48,169 nucleotides of DNA from a virus. The DNA lies in IMG/VR virus record IMGVR_UViG_3300047167_000024, positions 1-48,169 of that record; one strand, 5' to 3'. This document shows, one piece after another, positions 14,475-22,156 of the stretch. Position 1 is the first letter of the stretch. Each line of letters starts with the position of its first letter. The translations under genes and the position numbers were made by a program. The notes beneath the pieces are model-generated. The model did not search any database and had not been told where the DNA came from. It saw only the letters and a program-made list of their open reading frames with translations.

Positions 14475-16241
14475 ATGTCCCACAGACGCGCTAAAACCAC
14501 CCCGAAAATCTTTGTTTCTGACCGCGAATTGATTAAGAAGAAAGTACTTGATATTACCAAAAGAATCGCGGACTTAATTGGCTCTACGCTCGGCCCAGGG
14601 GGTAGGGTGGTTCTCTTGGAAAGTGACCTGGAAGGAGTGAGCCACCGTATTTCAAAAGATGGTTTTAATGCGTTCAGTGCGATTGGAGCAATTGATTCGA
14701 TTGACCACGTTATTATCGAGACTGCCAGGGATTGTGCTCAGCGTGTAGGAGAAGGTGCTGGAGATGGGACTACGACCACAACTATTTTAATGTACCAACT
14801 TATTAAGAATATTTTCGAATATTGTCAGAATAACCCTAGATATAGTCCACAAAAGGCTGTACGTAAAATTAAAAAGGCTGTAAGTGAAATCCTAGTTCCT
14901 TACATTCAATCTAGAGCTATTAAAATCGATGAATCCAATACTGAACTTCTAAAGAAAGTTGGTACAATTAGTGCAAATGGCGATTCTGAAATGGCCAATA
15001 AAGTCTACGAATGTTTTGAAATGATTGGATTTGGAGAAGGCTCTCATATCACCATCAAAGAAGTTCCTGGTCCAGAAGGATATGAAATTTCTAGAATTGA
15101 TGGTCTACCTATCTATAGCGGACTTGAAGACCTAAATCGCTTTAGCAACGTTTTTATTTCCGATATAGGAAATCAGAGGGCTTTTTTGGAAAAACCATTA
15201 TTTATTCTATTTGATGGAATGATCAACGATCTTATCCAAATCACAGACATCTTAAATCAAATTGGAGAAAAGTATTCTGAAGGAGATCAGAACTTTAAAA
15301 ATACAATTGTTGTGGCCCATGGATTTTCCGATAATGTTCTTACCACACTAGCACTTAATTTTGCTAATAATGCAACAATGAATATCATGCCACTTAAGAC
15401 TCCGATGAGACAGTTTATTAATTCACAAACCGCTTTTTTATATGATCTAGCCGCATTCACGGGAGCCAAGGTGTTTGGTCTTAAGAACCAACTTGCAAAC
15501 GCTACTCTTAACGATTTGGGCTCAGGAATGGAATACTTTGAGTCTTATCGTTACCGTTCTACTGTCGTTGGAGATCCGGAACCAATGAACGTGGAAGTCA
15601 GGGCCGCAGACTTAACTAAGATGATCGAAACCTCAGAATCAAAAGCTGAAAAGATTTGGCTACAGGAACGTGTAGCACTTTTGACCTGCGGGATTGCTAA
15701 GTTCACCATTTTTGCTGGTTCAGGAGCAGATCTCAAGGAAAAGCATGACCGGGTAGAAGACGCTACCATGGCCATGCGTTCAGCTATTAAATATGGTTGT
15801 TTACCAGGCGGTACACGCCTTGCGATTGACATGGCCATTTTATTGGCTAGTGAACTTCCAGAAGGTGACCCAGCTCGGGATGTATTGATGGAATCTCTAT
15901 TGAGCCTTCCAAAGACACTCTTAGACAACGCAGGACATAATCCGGATGAAATTGCGGAAGTGATTAGTAAACTAATTGATCACCCAGAATTGGTTTATGA
16001 TGTTGAGAATGATGAATATGGGTCAGCAGAAGCCTTAGGTCTGTTTGATAGTACTAAAGCCGTGGAAGAGAGTCTTCTGAATGCCATAAGCATTGCTGGA
16101 GTTTTAGGGACTTTGGGTGGAATTGTGGTAGCTCCTAGGGATGATGAGTTCGAACGTTCAGAAGCTAGGGCTGATAACGAGTATATGAAGGCTGTTAATG
16201 ATCCCGGTTCGATGGTCAACGAAGCGAATCTTCGTCCATGA
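14475..16241 (+). CDS. groEL: Phage GroEL/HSP60 chaperonin
   Basis: 588 residues with the full group I chaperonin core. The ATP site has GSTLGPGGR (36-44; cellular GroEL has LGPKG), KDG (61-63, catalytic Asp62) and GDGTTT (96-101). The equatorial return has RVEDATMAMRSAIKYG and CLPGGTRLA, including the Asp equivalent to E. coli Asp398. The C-terminus lacks a GGM tail. Phage chaperonins fold capsid or other virion proteins; some act without a separate lid. The SD AAGGAG is 10 nt upstream. The next gene downstream is the prohead protease, consistent with a head-assembly role. No GroES is recognised in the window. Confidence 0.95.
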   Translation: MSHRRAKTTPKIFVSDRELIKKKVLDITKRIADLIGSTLGPGGRVVLLESDLEGVSHRISKDGFNAFSAIGAIDSIDHVIIETARDCAQRVGEGAGDGTTTTTILMYQLIKNIFEYCQNNPRYSPQKAVRKIKKAVSEILVPYIQSRAIKIDESNTELLKKVGTISANGDSEMANKVYECFEMIGFGEGSHITIKEVPGPEGYEISRIDGLPIYSGLEDLNRFSNVFISDIGNQRAFLEKPLFILFDGMINDLIQITDILNQIGEKYSEGDQNFKNTIVVAHGFSDNVLTTLALNFANNATMNIMPLKTPMRQFINSQTAFLYDLAAFTGAKVFGLKNQLANATLNDLGSGMEYFESYRYRSTVVGDPEPMNVEVRAADLTKMIETSESKAEKIWLQERVALLTCGIAKFTIFAGSGADLKEKHDRVEDATMAMRSAIKYGCLPGGTRLAIDMAILLASELPEGDPARDVLMESLLSLPKTLLDNAGHNPDEIAEVISKLIDHPELVYDVENDEYGSAEALGLFDSTKAVEESLLNAISIAGVLGTLGGIVVAPRDDEFERSEARADNEYMKAVNDPGSMVNEANLRP

Positions 16242-16277
16242 TATCAAGTACTTGTCTTAATTAAGTCTCCAAAAATC

Positions 16278-16285
16278 AATCTTTA
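16278..16285 (+). promoter_or_regulatory. Candidate late-promoter box AATCTTTA
   Basis: AATCTTTA lies 4 nt before the ATG at 16290; no Shine-Dalgarno is visible. The same octamer precedes several other virion genes. Confidence 0.5.
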
Positions 16286-16289
16286 CTCT

Positions 16290-17891
16290 ATGGCTGATGA
16301 AAAAGTAAAACCTGTTGCTGGCCCTACGTATATCCATGGAATTGGAAGTAGCCAAGCCATTGACACTGCTGGAGAAATTGTCGATCTAGCTGGAATCGAC
16401 TGTTCTAGCTTAGTCGGTGGAGCTTTTAACTTCGAACATAAATCTGACTTACCTGCCCAAATTGTAGGTAAGATCCTTGAATATAAAAAGATCTTCTCCG
16501 AAAAAGACTGTGAGAGCGACGCTCATAAGTACTTTTGGGATAAATGCAAGACTCCCTATCTATATGTTATGGGTAGACTTTTTGATGACAAAAAAGACTC
16601 TTCTAGAGAGTTAGCTGCCTTATTTATAGACGACGCTGAGCATCCAGATGAACAGCCTATGATTGGCCTAAGCATTGAAGGCAGTAAGGTGGAAAAAAAA
16701 GGAATTATAGTAACAAAATCAATAGCTCGCAAAATAACTTGTACAAACTGCGCCGCAAATAAAACCTGTGTTGCGGAAATCGTTAAAAATCCCGATGCAG
16801 AGAAATCCTCCGCCGACACCGATTCCATCTTCAAGTCCGAACCCTCCCACACTATTGAGCTCTTTGAGCCCCTCACCAAAAGAGAAGTCCCTGGCTCCAA
16901 AATCCCCTCAGCCCACCCCCCACAAGGCCCATCTAAAGCCGTAAAAGGCGCTCCAGGATGGTCTCATACGGGCGGTGGTAACTTTAGCCATCCCGAACAC
17001 GGTGTCGTTTCTGTGGTCAAGGAAGGCTCCCAATTCAATGTTAAGCATGGCGGTGGCTTAGCCGGTGTTAACGGCAAAAAAGGGAGTTTTGGCACAGCTC
17101 AAGAAGCTGGAGCTCACGCTGGTAACTATATTCGTAGCTTAGGCCAAGGTAAGATCCAAGCCCCCGCCATGCACAACCGACCGAGTCCCAGCATGGATAA
17201 GAGCATGATGGGCGGAGGAATGATGGGTGGGGGTTTGCCTCAAGAAAGCACCGACAAAAAGAACAAAAGGGGCTTATTTAATCCTGATGTAGATAAAATT
17301 AGCAATAGAGGGATGATGGTTGGTGGCACAGGCATGGCAAGATCCGAGAAAAAAACTAGTCTCAAAAAAGCCATGTCCGCAGGCTCTGGAATGGCTAGTC
17401 CTGCCAGTTTAAGTGGTGGGGCAGCATTAGCTCCTGAAAGTCTTGATAGGAAGATGAAAAAGGCTCAATGGCTAGCTAGGGCTGAAGAAGCGTATAAGGT
17501 TTGGGAAAAACGCGAGGCTTTTGAAGGCTTTATGGCAAAACACATGCCAAGTCTTACAAAAGGGGAAGTTTCTGCAATTGGTCAAACTTTAGCACTTAGA
17601 AAGTCCCTAAGAGCTGAAAAGAAGTTGGCTGGGATGATTGATGAAGGTCAAGATAGTTGGGTTAAGAAGAGTGAGAAACCCCAAAAAATTAAACCACCAG
17701 GACTTAAGGGCATTGTCGAAAGTGAAGTATCTCATATTGAAGCCGATCCATATTTAAAAGGCAGAGAAACTGTCCATCTTAAATCGGGGCATAAACTTGA
17801 AGGACATCCCATTGGCAAATTTAAGGCTGGAGATAAGGTTGTTGCTCGTCAACACTTAATGGGAACTCATCTTTTAGAACATAAGAAATAA
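16290..17891 (+). CDS. Prohead serine protease-like protein with long C-terminal extension
   Basis: 533 residues. The first ~175 resemble phage prohead proteases: FNFEHKSDLPAQIVGKI supplies the His, MIGLSIEGSKVEKKG the Ser, and KSIARKITCTNC the segment after it that normally reads 'ITxxPxN'. Such proteases trim scaffold and capsid proteins during head maturation. The remaining ~350 residues are unusual: a Gly/His segment (APGWSHTGGGNFSHPEHG), a Met/Gly run (MMGGGMMGGG), and a C-terminal barrel-like piece (VHLKSGHKLEGHPIGKFKAGD). K-S-E motifs (FKSE, ARSE, KKSE) lie between and may be self-cleavage sites. Ends just before a terminator. Confidence 0.75.
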   Translation: MADEKVKPVAGPTYIHGIGSSQAIDTAGEIVDLAGIDCSSLVGGAFNFEHKSDLPAQIVGKILEYKKIFSEKDCESDAHKYFWDKCKTPYLYVMGRLFDDKKDSSRELAALFIDDAEHPDEQPMIGLSIEGSKVEKKGIIVTKSIARKITCTNCAANKTCVAEIVKNPDAEKSSADTDSIFKSEPSHTIELFEPLTKREVPGSKIPSAHPPQGPSKAVKGAPGWSHTGGGNFSHPEHGVVSVVKEGSQFNVKHGGGLAGVNGKKGSFGTAQEAGAHAGNYIRSLGQGKIQAPAMHNRPSPSMDKSMMGGGMMGGGLPQESTDKKNKRGLFNPDVDKISNRGMMVGGTGMARSEKKTSLKKAMSAGSGMASPASLSGGAALAPESLDRKMKKAQWLARAEEAYKVWEKREAFEGFMAKHMPSLTKGEVSAIGQTLALRKSLRAEKKLAGMIDEGQDSWVKKSEKPQKIKPPGLKGIVESEVSHIEADPYLKGRETVHLKSGHKLEGHPIGKFKAGDKVVARQHLMGTHLLEHKK

Positions 17892-17928
17892 TTCAATATT
17901 GTATAATCTATATACAGATATACAAAGA

Positions 17929-17956
17929 GGCTTCCAAGAAATTGGAGGCCTTTTTT
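17929..17956 (+). terminator. Rho-independent terminator after the protease gene
   Basis: Stem GGCTTCCAA / TTGGAGGCC with one G-T pair and a GAAA tetraloop, followed by TTTTTT (17951-17956). A 7-bp inverted repeat (TTGTATA at 17899-17905, TATACAA at 17919-17925) precedes it. Confidence 0.9.
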
Positions 17957-17958
17957 AT

Positions 17959-17987
17959 TTGACTTATCCAAAAATGACTGATACTAT
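17959..17987 (+). promoter_or_regulatory. Sigma70-type promoter with extended -10
   Basis: TTGACT (17959-17964), exact 17-nt spacer, TACTAT (17982-17987) in a TGATACTAT extended -10. It begins right after the terminator's T-run and ends 6 nt (CCCTAA) before the ATG at 17994. Confidence 0.65.
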
Positions 17988-17993
17988 CCCTAA

Positions 17994-18110
17994 ATGGACG
18001 ATAAATGTAATTGCGGGAACGTTAGTGATTTTGGATGCCACGGAGTTAAGGATGGCGAGGCCTACTCTGAGTTTTACTGTAGGGAATGCTATAATAAGAA
18101 AGACAAATAA
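17994..18110 (+). CDS. Tiny zinc-binding protein (38 aa)
   Basis: The frame begins MDDKCNCGNVSDFGCHG and has FYCRECYNKKDK at its end, a four-Cys zinc ribbon. Its TAA abuts the ATG of the next gene. The promoter at 17959-17987 points at this start. It competes with another frame over the same DNA (an MTDTIPKW... reading), which starts inside the promoter; the Cys pattern and gene junctions favour this one. Function unknown. Confidence 0.7.
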   Translation: MDDKCNCGNVSDFGCHGVKDGEAYSEFYCRECYNKKDK

Positions 18111-18317
18111 ATGACCCTCCTAGCCTTCCTCCTCTCAACCGCCTGTCCTCCCACCAAGATGATTAACCAAAGTAAGCTTCCTTGGGTAGAATGGGATCGT
18201 GAGGAAATGGCTTATTGTAAGAAAAGATGTCCTTATGAGTATAAGGACGCTCCGTGCTTGAAAAAATTTTTTAAAGAAGGCTTTCAGGATTATTTTTGTT
18301 TGTGTGGTCGGCCCTAA
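18111..18317 (+). CDS. Small Cys-rich lipoprotein-like protein
   Basis: 68 residues. The short hydrophobic start MTLLAFLLSTACPP resembles a lipoprotein signal with a lipobox-like S-T-A-C, so Cys12 could be lipidated. The rest has several Cys (YCKKRCPYEYKDAPC, YFCLCGRP), probably disulfides or a metal site. Starts right after the preceding TAA and overlaps the convergent endolysin gene by 4 nt. A role in the cell envelope, such as superinfection exclusion or lysis (outer spanin), is possible from signal and position, not shown. Confidence 0.65.
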   Translation: MTLLAFLLSTACPPTKMINQSKLPWVEWDREEMAYCKKRCPYEYKDAPCLKKFFKEGFQDYFCLCGRP

Positions 18318-18925
18318 GGATTAAAATAAGCATGACACACAACCGGTGCAGAGTCATTGTGAATCCAATTAGATCCGGGCATTTTTTCCATTCTGATTTG
18401 CCACTCTTCTAATTTAGGTTCAAGTTCGGCCCTAACATCGTCGCAGTTCAATCCTTCTGCATCGTAATCAGTTGCGAGACCGATCTTGTGAGCTGAGTTT
18501 TTTGCTCCATGAACAAAAGCGTTATAGTCTTTCCCGTGATATTCTGAGCCAAGGCAATTGACTATGGGACGTATCCAGCAATGGACCCTAATAGGAGCAC
18601 CTAAAAAATCCCGAATTAAGTCCATTTTAGCAGCTTGCTTTAGAATATTGTTTTTTTCATCTTCAGAAGGACTGTGCATTACTTTCCAAGAAGGTAGATA
18701 ACAAGCCTCTTTAACGGTGAAATGGTTTGAGATCTTAGATTCAGGATTAGACCAATCTACGTTGGGCAAAAACTCCATATTTGGAGCATTTTGCACCACC
18801 GGCTTAGCCTCTTCCTTTGGCTTATCCATAGGAATGCTTACTTCAACCGCCGTCTTATTTTCAGCTTTATTGGTCAAAAAACTCAAAACTAGCTTACCTA
18901 AGGTAACCCATATCGAATCTGGCAT
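18314..18925 (-). CDS. M15-family peptidase, probable endolysin
   Basis: 203 residues from MPDSIWVTLGK. An AAGGAGGT Shine-Dalgarno 7 nt before this ATG decides it over an ATG 24 nt upstream, which would place the Shine-Dalgarno inside the gene. A short N-terminal hydrophobic helix (~2-16) may be a signal-anchor. The catalytic part has SAHKIGLATDYDAEG (His and Asp zinc ligands) and SNWIHND (third His), the D-Ala-D-Ala carboxypeptidase/L,D-endopeptidase M15 pattern. Known relatives cut peptidoglycan peptides at lysis. Divergent from the 18988 gene, sharing an intergenic inverted repeat. Confidence 0.85.
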   Translation of the reverse strand: MPDSIWVTLGKLVLSFLTNKAENKTAVEVSIPMDKPKEEAKPVVQNAPNMEFLPNVDWSNPESKISNHFTVKEACYLPSWKVMHSPSEDEKNNILKQAAKMDLIRDFLGAPIRVHCWIRPIVNCLGSEYHGKDYNAFVHGAKNSAHKIGLATDYDAEGLNCDDVRAELEPKLEEWQIRMEKMPGSNWIHNDSAPVVCHAYFNP

Positions 18926-18937
18926 AAAAAGACCTCC

Positions 18938-18980
18938 TTGACAACCCAATCTTTATATTATATCCTATTTAAAGATTGGG
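18938..18980. promoter_or_regulatory. Divergent promoter region with 11-bp inverted repeat
   Basis: Plus strand: TTGACA (18938-18943), 17 nt, TATCCT (18961-18966) toward the gene at 18988. Minus strand: TATAAT at 18957-18962 toward the endolysin. Arms CCCAATCTTTA (18945-18955) and its exact reverse complement (18970-18980) frame both -10s; each arm contains the AATCTTTA box. It could be an operator or two facing late promoters. Confidence 0.6.
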
Positions 18981-18987
18981 CTGAATC

Positions 18988-19314
18988 ATGAATCTCGTTA
19001 TCAACTTTGGTCTAAACGGCCCTAAAAAGCAGGTCAGCTGGTATAAGCCTTTAATGGACTTTCCAAAGTTACTGAGGTTCCAGGGAAAATGCTGGGAATG
19101 GGCTATTTATAACAACGTGGGAAGTGACTATGAGCTTACCTTTAGTGAAATTCCTACCTATGACCCAAACTACTACGCAGAAATGTCCAGTTACGAAGAG
19201 CTATTCGAATGGAGTAATAAGTCCTATGATTGCTGTTGTGGCGCTGCTTGGACGAGCTTCGAATGGGATCACCTACGGTTTTGTCCTAAGCACAAGCCCT
19301 GGAATCAAGTTTAA
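18988..19314 (+). CDS. Hypothetical protein (108 aa)
   Basis: No family recognised. Trp/Tyr-rich, with a Cys cluster near the end (YDCCCGAAW then HLRFCPKH) that could bind zinc. Its TAA is followed at once by the ATG of the metallopeptidase gene, so the two are probably co-expressed. The promoter at 18938-18966 reads into it. Confidence 0.75.
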   Translation: MNLVINFGLNGPKKQVSWYKPLMDFPKLLRFQGKCWEWAIYNNVGSDYELTFSEIPTYDPNYYAEMSSYEELFEWSNKSYDCCCGAAWTSFEWDHLRFCPKHKPWNQV

Positions 19315-19680
19315 ATGAAATACAAAACCCTCTATAAAGAACTGGCAGAAAAACTTACCGATCTAGGATGTTTTATTTGCGATATAGACGTTCTGGGACA
19401 CTGTGGGCACACGGACTACGTTAAAGCTTTTATCTATATTAAATCTGCTCTTAACTACAAGCACAAATACTTTGTTCTAGCCCACGAAGCAGGACATCTC
19501 TTTAGTCTCAAAAACGACAAATTCATCTGGTCACCTACCGCGAGATCAGAGGAAGAGGCTAACCGCTTTGCTTTCCAACTCCTTGAACAAAACGATATAG
19601 AGAGCTATGAATATTGTGAATTCTACCAGAAGGCTAAAAAGAAAGCAAAGAAACGCAAAAAGTCCTGGTTTGAGATTTAA
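19315..19680 (+). CDS. ImmA/IrrE-like zinc metallopeptidase
   Basis: 121 residues. FVLAHEAGHLFSL contains the HExxH zinc motif and is followed ~25 residues later by RSEEEANRFAFQLL, the Glu/Ala-Asn helix of ImmA/IrrE (DUF955-type) peptidases. It is a minimal version with a short Lys-rich tail and no helix-turn-helix. ImmA cleaves a mobile-element repressor; IrrE-type enzymes cleave transcription regulators. In a phage it may act on a host or phage regulator or toxin-antitoxin component. That target is inference. Confidence 0.7.
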   Translation: MKYKTLYKELAEKLTDLGCFICDIDVLGHCGHTDYVKAFIYIKSALNYKHKYFVLAHEAGHLFSLKNDKFIWSPTARSEEEANRFAFQLLEQNDIESYEYCEFYQKAKKKAKKRKKSWFEI

Positions 19681-19681
19681 G

Positions 19682-19708
19682 TTGACATTTTGTTATAAAT
19701 ACTATAGT
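19682..19708 (+). promoter_or_regulatory. Candidate promoter for the gene at 19732
   Basis: TTGACA (19682-19687), 15-nt spacer, TATAGT (19703-19708); contains TATAAATACTA as in the element at 4318-4343. An AAGGA lies between it and the ATG. Confidence 0.5.
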
Positions 19709-19731
19709 CTTAGCTGAGAAGGATACTTGAC

Positions 19732-20202
19732 ATGGTTAAAGGTAAAAACGCTCAACACATCGTACTCAACGAAAATCAGATGAGAAATCTCATTACCTGC
19801 TCTATTAGGAATATCGTGAGTTTAGACATCCAGGCCGGAGAAAAGGTTTATAACAACTTTCTCGTTTTACTTATCTTGGATTGTGTTATTCCCGAAGCTT
19901 TTCCTCAGCATAGTATTAAGGATATAGACGAACAAGACTACGATAAAGATGCCTTTTACGAATCCCATCTGGTTGAGCCTTTACAACCCTTTGGAGTAAG
20001 CCTCCTAAGAGTAAACGATAAGGATACGCAAGAAAAGTTCTGGGGATTAGAAATAGTTATTAATCAAAAGAATGTAGCTGATTTTATCCAAGCCCTAGCT
20101 GAAGTTGAAGACGAATGGTCGGAAAGTGATAACGACGAAGAAGAGATCAAAGAGCCATCTAAAACTTCAGTCAGGTTTGACGGAAATGAGACGTTAAATT
20201 AA
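19732..20202 (+). CDS. Hypothetical protein with acidic tail (156 aa)
   Basis: No family recognised. The helical N-terminus (ENQMRNLITCSIRNIVSLD) is followed by an alpha/beta middle and an acidic tail (VEDEWSESDNDEEEIKEP). Shine-Dalgarno-like AAGGA is 8-9 nt upstream. The TAA abuts the next ATG. The compact body and acidic tail are seen in many small phage inhibitors or mimics; no function is assigned. Confidence 0.75.
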   Translation: MVKGKNAQHIVLNENQMRNLITCSIRNIVSLDIQAGEKVYNNFLVLLILDCVIPEAFPQHSIKDIDEQDYDKDAFYESHLVEPLQPFGVSLLRVNDKDTQEKFWGLEIVINQKNVADFIQALAEVEDEWSESDNDEEEIKEPSKTSVRFDGNETLN

Positions 20203-20442
20203 ATGGATCAATATACTTTGGTAATTGTAATCATTAACATTATTTGGGTCCTTTTGCTATCTCTTAGAATTGCGGCCCACGTGGACAGTAAGATTGATAA
20301 GGATAATCCTGAGCCAGTTGTGGAGAAGCGATGTCCAGCCCATAGTTGGAAATGGTTAGACCAACCTGGCATGCCAGATACTCAATACATGATCTGTTTA
20401 ATTTGTAAAAAAACGCCGAGACAGGTTGGGGAAAGTTCTTAA
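20203..20442 (+). CDS. Small single-pass membrane protein with Cys motif
   Basis: 79 residues. One transmembrane helix at ~5-25 (LVIVIINIIWVLLLSLRI), then a polar domain with KRCPAHSW and MICLICKKTP, a plausible zinc site (Cys/His...C-x-x-C). Starts at the preceding stop and ends in a 4-nt convergent overlap with the MuF-like gene. Could be an inner-membrane factor of lysis or exclusion; unproven. Confidence 0.7.
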   Translation: MDQYTLVIVIINIIWVLLLSLRIAAHVDSKIDKDNPEPVVEKRCPAHSWKWLDQPGMPDTQYMICLICKKTPRQVGESS

Positions 20443-21203
20443 TTCCTTTGTTTGTCAAGTTCGTTATGGTCTAAGCCAACGAAAGTAAGAAATCCTTTTT
20501 TATCGAACCCGTATCCTGTAGGAGCCACTACGAGACTGCAACGGCAATGCGGGTGGTTTCCGAGTATAGAAGGAACAGTGTCTCCACGTTTAAAGTAACC
20601 AGCGGAAAGCTCGCTAAGTCTATACAGTCTTGGCGTTACCTTATCAGGCATAAGATTTACTCTTACACAAGATTCACAGGTCACATTATCTCTAATAACA
20701 ACAAAATACACAATCGGATCTTTTTCTCCCATTTCAGCGGCTTTTTTCGTAATGGTCATTAAAGATCCAAGATTCCTGGTCTTAGTAGCTTCTGAAGCGG
20801 CAATTCTTTCCATACCACTCTTAGCTTTGCCAAGTTCTTCTTGGATGACTTCGTTGAGTTTCGTTTCAGCAATAGGTTCTTTAGCAATCCTTGCTTCTCT
20901 GGCTAAACCATCAATTCTCTCTGAGATAGAACTTGTAGTCTTACTTTTTAAAGCTTCGATATACCCAAAAGCACCACCAAGTATACCGGTGATAACGTCT
21001 TGTTCAATATTATTCAGCCAATTATTATTCATGGCTTGAACGAACAGGGTAGCTAGAGTAATGCCTTCTGCAAATCCTAAAAGTGTATGTTTTTTGTGAT
21101 GCAGTTTGGGAATAGGGCCCAAAAGGCGTAGGGCGGTTTTGTCAAACAGATCGCTGACTACTTTATCGATTTGAGTTTTAGATTGAGAAGATATTCCATG
21201 CAT
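20439..21203 (-). CDS. MuF/SPP1 gp7-like minor head protein
   Basis: 254 residues. The C-terminal half carries the pattern of the phage head morphogenesis domain: a Cys pair in DNVTCESCVRVN, a GDTVPSILGNHPHCRCSLV stretch with HPHCRC, and a Gly-rich end. Proteins of this type sit at the portal vertex and help head assembly or DNA ejection. The N-terminal half is helical with a hydrophobic stretch (LGFAEGITLATLFVQAM). Gene order portal - scaffold-like - MuF fits. Last gene of the head operon on the minus strand. Confidence 0.7.
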   Translation of the reverse strand: MHGISSQSKTQIDKVVSDLFDKTALRLLGPIPKLHHKKHTLLGFAEGITLATLFVQAMNNNWLNNIEQDVITGILGGAFGYIEALKSKTTSSISERIDGLAREARIAKEPIAETKLNEVIQEELGKAKSGMERIAASEATKTRNLGSLMTITKKAAEMGEKDPIVYFVVIRDNVTCESCVRVNLMPDKVTPRLYRLSELSAGYFKRGDTVPSILGNHPHCRCSLVVAPTGYGFDKKGFLTFVGLDHNELDKQRN

Positions 21204-21206
21204 TGG

Positions 21207-21536
21207 TTAAGCTCGTGAGCATTCCTTCAAATTAATAACATTGGCAGAACCATCTGTGTTTATTAGAGTGTAAGTACTATTACCGTCGGTAGTAATTGCC
21301 CAATTGCTGTTTGTGCCATCGGAAATAATTGCACCCCAGGTACAATAAGGTTGCAATGGATTGTGTGGCACAGTTCCAACTAATGGCTGACTGGGTTGAT
21401 ACGGCTGAGTAGTCATGTAAGGAACGTTAATACCGGGCTGAGTCTTAAGCAGCTGAATCTGACGTTCTAGTTCTTTGATAGTTTCGTCTTTTAAAGAAAC
21501 CAATTTTTCAAGTGCTTCAATGGTTTTATTTTCCAT
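21207..21536 (-). CDS. Virion-type protein with coiled-coil head and beta tail
   Basis: 109 residues from MENKTIEALEKLV, whose ATG is one base after the upstream stop; an in-frame ATG 30 nt earlier lies inside the previous gene. Residues 1-35 form a heptad coiled coil, then a Pro/Gln linker, then a beta-rich end (NWAITTDGNSTYTLINTDG). Coiled-coil plus beta architecture suggests a small decoration or fibre-like protein; not assigned. Confidence 0.7.
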   Translation of the reverse strand: MENKTIEALEKLVSLKDETIKELERQIQLLKTQPGINVPYMTTQPYQPSQPLVGTVPHNPLQPYCTWGAIISDGTNSNWAITTDGNSTYTLINTDGSANVINLKECSRA

Positions 21537-21537
21537 A

Positions 21538-22155
21538 TCAATCCTTTTTTGTGATGCCTTCAACATTTAAGATTGAAGAGATATCACTAGCGGCTTTGGA
21601 CTCATCCCTAGACCATTTTTCAAAAACGCTTTCAACAATCTTTTCCTGCATGGAAAGAGCTTTCTTAGCAGGCTCGGGAAGATTTGCCTGAAGTCGAGGA
21701 GAAAGTGGTTGAGACTTTTTAAGAGATCCAAATTTAGTATTTTTAATAGAATCTAGGGATTTGGTGAGGTTGATTTGGACCTGAAGAGAACGGATGTCCG
21801 AAAGGGTCTTTTTGAGATCCCCTAAATCCATCGAGGATATTTCTGACTTACCGAGCATGCCTTCGAGTTTGGAAATATGCTGATCAAGTTCGTCACCATT
21901 GGGATTTTGAGATTGGGGCTGACCAGGTTGGGCTTCGGGTTCTTCACCTGGAGCGGCTTCGCCTTCTTGGCCAGGTTGGGGTTGTCCGTTAGCAGCCATA
22001 GCCATCTGATCGGCTTGTTGCTGTTGCTGGGTAGCTTGGTCAAGTTGGGCTTGTTGAGCACCTTGTTCAAACCCCAATCTCCAGGCCAAGTCCACAGTTT
22101 CCTGATACTTTGTCTTAAGATCCATGTATTTTGCTTTATAGTCAACTAATGGCAT
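21538..22155 (-). CDS. Scaffold/head-core-like protein, Gln/Pro-rich
   Basis: 205 residues. A helical start (ATG one base after the upstream TAA), a Gln/Gly/Pro-rich middle (QQQQQADQM, PGQPQSQNPNGD) and a long helical C-terminus. Charged, low-complexity and helical like phage scaffold/core proteins. Contains MLGKSEISSM, one of the K-S-E sites shared with other head proteins. It lies between the portal (with an inserted endonuclease) and the MuF-like gene, as scaffold-type genes often do. Confidence 0.6.
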   Translation of the reverse strand: MPLVDYKAKYMDLKTKYQETVDLAWRLGFEQGAQQAQLDQATQQQQQADQMAMAANGQPQPGQEGEAAPGEEPEAQPGQPQSQNPNGDELDQHISKLEGMLGKSEISSMDLGDLKKTLSDIRSLQVQINLTKSLDSIKNTKFGSLKKSQPLSPRLQANLPEPAKKALSMQEKIVESVFEKWSRDESKAASDISSILNVEGITKKD

Positions 22156-22156
22156 A

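Noticed and set aside
17899-18114. Frame reading through the terminator and promoter
   Set aside because: It would start with TTG before the terminator hairpin; the overlapping Cys-rich frame at 17994 fits the promoter and gene junction better.
18926-18949. Longer start for the endolysin gene
   Set aside because: The extra codons contain the AAGGAGGT Shine-Dalgarno of the internal ATG at 18925, so they are leader.
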